From Salegentibacter echinorum (GTDB lineage: Bacteria > Bacteroidota > Bacteroidia > Flavobacteriales > Flavobacteriaceae), in contig NZ_FQVT01000012.1 of NCBI RefSeq assembly GCF_900129445.1, forward strand, positions 19,323 through 83,322: a stretch of DNA of 64,000 nucleotides, given 5' to 3'. A program made the translations under genes and the position numbers. The notes under the pieces are model-generated. The model saw nothing but the letters and a program-made list of their open reading frames with translations, was not told where the DNA came from and searched no databases. Positions 62,572 to 64,000 of this stretch are shown piece by piece (within the stretch, counting starts at the first letter, position 1; every line of letters begins with the position of its first letter).

Positions 62572-62877
62572 TCAGACCTCATCATTTAAAAATTTCCAAT
62601 CAGAATTGAAATCGGATATTAGGTTATTTTTCTTCTTTCGCGACCAGCCCTTAATAATCTTCTCCTTGCGTATTGCCGTTTCCACATTAAAAAAATGTTC
62701 GTAATAAATGAGGAAAAAGCATTTGTATTTCGTTGTAAATGCTTTGGAGAAGGCTTCTGGGTTTCTATGCTCAAACAAGCGTCTTTTCAGATCGTTAGTC
62801 ATCCCGGTATATAAAACGGTTTTATTCCTATTAGTTAGGATATAAACGTAGTAATTATGAGTTCCCAGGGTTTTCAT
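62572..62877 (-). CDS. GIY-YIG nuclease-family protein
   Basis: The 101-residue protein has YYVYILTNRNKTVLYTGMTN (the GIY-YIG motif, here YVY...YTG), DLKRRLFEHRN (catalytic Arg) and the Glu-containing AIRKEKIIKGWSRKKK. These small UvrC-N-like proteins are common in Bacteroidota and often sit between repeats; their role is unknown. It is flanked on both sides by REP-like repeats. Confidence 0.88.
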   Translation of the reverse strand: MKTLGTHNYYVYILTNRNKTVLYTGMTNDLKRRLFEHRNPEAFSKAFTTKYKCFFLIYYEHFFNVETAIRKEKIIKGWSRKKKNNLISDFNSDWKFLNDEV

Positions 62878-62912
62878 TGTTCTAATTTAAATAAAAACTA
62901 ATAAACACAGTA

Positions 62913-63070
62913 GAGATTCTTCGTTCCGCAAGCTCCACTCTGAATGACAACGAATGTCATTCCGACGTGGAGGAATCTCTTCAACGTTGGCTGAGATTCT
63001 TCGCTCCGCAAGCTCCGCTCTGGATGACATACGTATTGTGATTCCGTTCCGATAGCGGGAGAGGAATCTC
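62913..63070. repeat. REP-like dispersed repeat cluster, copy 5
   Basis: Two units, beginning AGATTCTTCGTTCCGCAAGC and ending GAGGAATCTC, fill the gap between the GIY-YIG and antitoxin genes. Confidence 0.88.
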
Positions 63071-63138
63071 ATCGGTTAACTTTATAAATTATGAAAAACA
63101 TAAAACGATTTTGTATTTTTGAAAGAAACACTGCTATA

Positions 63139-63363
63139 ATGGAAACAATTGAAATTAAAACCAGGATTCTAAAGTTTGTAGAGCATGCGGATGAGCGTAT
63201 GTTAAGAATATTTAATGCCATTATTGAAGCCGAAGAAAATGAATTGCCACAATCCCATAAAGATGTTTTGGATGAACGAATAAAATTCCATCGGGAAAAT
63301 CCAAATGATGGAAAGGATTGGGAGGAAGTAAAAAATTCCTTGAAAGAGCAATATGCTTTATAA
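63139..63363 (+). CDS. Putative antitoxin (addiction-module type)
   Basis: The 74-residue, acidic, helical protein has LPQSHKDVLDERIKFHRENP and GKDWEEVKNSL, a pattern typical of the C-terminal part of antitoxins paired with RelE/ParE toxins. A longer frame from 63091 exists, but the ATG at 63139 matches the family start. The stop overlaps the next gene by 11 bases, in which a RelE/ParE toxin is recognisable but broken. The antitoxin might therefore be an orphan. Confidence 0.75.
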   Translation: METIEIKTRILKFVEHADERMLRIFNAIIEAEENELPQSHKDVLDERIKFHRENPNDGKDWEEVKNSLKEQYAL

Positions 63364-63649
63364 GATTGTTGTAAAAAGATTGGCAGAACGTGATATTGCT
63401 GAAGCCAGTGAATGGTATTAAACCCGCGGAAAGCATCTTACTAAAAAATTTATACAAAAAGTTGAGGAAGCAATTTTGTTACTGAAGAAAAATCCTGAAC
63501 ATTACCAAAAAAGATATAATGAGGTAAGGATTATATTTATGGAGATCTTTCCTTTTGCATTGTATTATACCTTAGAAAGTAATACCGTTTTTATCCACGC
63601 TGTTTTACATACAAAAAGAGAACTGAGAACAGGAATCGAAAGAATTTAA
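63353..63649 (+). pseudogene. RelE/ParE-type toxin gene interrupted by an in-frame stop
   Basis: Reading from the ATG at 63353 gives 22 codons (ending ASEWY), then TAA at 63419-63421. The same frame then stays open for 75 codons to TAA at 63647. The joined peptide has the ParE pattern: DIAEASEWY, then FIQKVEEAILLLKKNPEHYQ, YNEVRIIFMEIFPFALYYTL and a final AVLHTKREL. Only one codon is lost, so a single base change (for example GAA or CAA to TAA) could explain it. A sequencing error or stop-codon readthrough would make it intact. Confidence 0.82.
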
Positions 63650-63657
63650 ATTTTATT

Positions 63658-63900
63658 GAGATTCTTCGTTCCTCTGAATGACAACCTTACTGTCATTCCG
63701 ACGAAGGAGGAATCTCTAGATATTGGTGGAGATTCTTCGCTCCACTCTGAATGACATCCGTACTATCATTCCAACGCACTTTCATTCCGTCCCGAGGCCT
63801 CGGGAGAGGAATCTCTTGAACGTTGATTCAGATTCTTCGCAGCCTGTCTTGAGCGAAGTCGAAAGGCTCTGAATGACAGTAGGAAGTCATTCCGTCCCGA
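63658..63900. repeat. REP-like dispersed repeat cluster, copy 6
   Basis: Three units of the GTCATTCCG / GAGATTCTTCG / CTGAATGACA type follow directly after the toxin pseudogene. Confidence 0.88.
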
Positions 63901-64000
63901 GCACTCCTTTAGGTTTGTAAAGTACAATTTCACTTATTTAAGAAAGGATGGTAATGATGATGAAAATTTCTTTTTTTGCTTCTTTTTTTCTTTGTTAATA
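63901..64000. other. Unassigned right edge
   Basis: No gene is supported. A short frame starting ATGATGATGAAAATTTC near 63953 stops after 14 codons. It could be the start of a frameshifted or unrelated gene continuing outside the window, but nothing shows this. Confidence 0.3.

Noticed and set aside
62297..63072. Open frames of 60-80 codons on the reverse strand between 62.3 and 63.1 kb
   Set aside because: Apart from the GIY-YIG gene they are translations of the REP-like repeats, with repeated peptide blocks and no family match.

Overview
The window is A+T-rich bacterial DNA from a member of the Bacteroidota, most likely a marine-type Flavobacteriaceae; the genus cannot be fixed from the sequence alone. 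The case rests on a SusC/SusD pair, lipoproteins with acidic residues after the lipobox cysteine, promoters that fit the Bacteroidota pattern TTTG-N18/19-TAnnTTTG, start sites without Shine-Dalgarno sequences, frequent GTG/TTG starts, and many dispersed palindromic repeats between genes.

Layout. 1-2400: end of exbD, a TonB-like protein and folC. 2418-2588: a tRNA-Val with its own promoter and terminator, followed by the broken 3' end of a transposase. 2912-8376: a membrane-anchored EEP-family phosphohydrolase, then a tightly coupled Y-family polymerase/short DnaE pair that looks like a damage-tolerance module. 8586-14249: flavodoxin-fold reductase, flavin monooxygenase, a creatininase-LrgA-LrgB operon and a DUF456 protein; two inverted copies of a ~268-bp repeat bracket the middle of this section. 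14299-17341: a BlaI repressor with two tandem palindromic operators, an M56 (BlaR1-like) peptidase with a TonB-like tail, and a TPR protein. 17664-23037: a lipoprotein, a YciI protein, a GT2, ruvC, hemW and rlmB. 23141-29004: a SusC-SusD-lipoprotein operon ending in a clear terminator. 29649-33719: ABC ATPase, a methyltransferase carrying repeat-derived insertions, a four-helix-bundle protein and an ABC-F protein.

34024-62135 is a surface-polysaccharide locus of about 28 kb. It starts with an outer-membrane export protein (Wza type) and a tyrosine autokinase (Wzc type) behind a good promoter. It continues with a Wzm/Wzt ABC exporter, a polysaccharide pyruvyl transferase, about ten glycosyltransferases, four SAM methyltransferases, and WecB on the opposite strand. 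It then has a nonulosonate module (a CMP-sugar synthetase fused to a HAD phosphatase, a synthase without the usual C-terminal SAF domain, and an unassigned GT-B-like enzyme) and a Gtr-like module (GT-C, GtrB-like, GtrA-like). Between Wzc and Wzm lie a LOV-like PAS protein that lacks the photoactive cysteine and a PH-domain protein.

62136-64000 is a repeat-rich tail holding a GIY-YIG protein and an antitoxin followed by a RelE/ParE toxin gene interrupted by an in-frame stop. No CRISPR array, rRNA gene, intact insertion sequence or recognisable phage region was seen.
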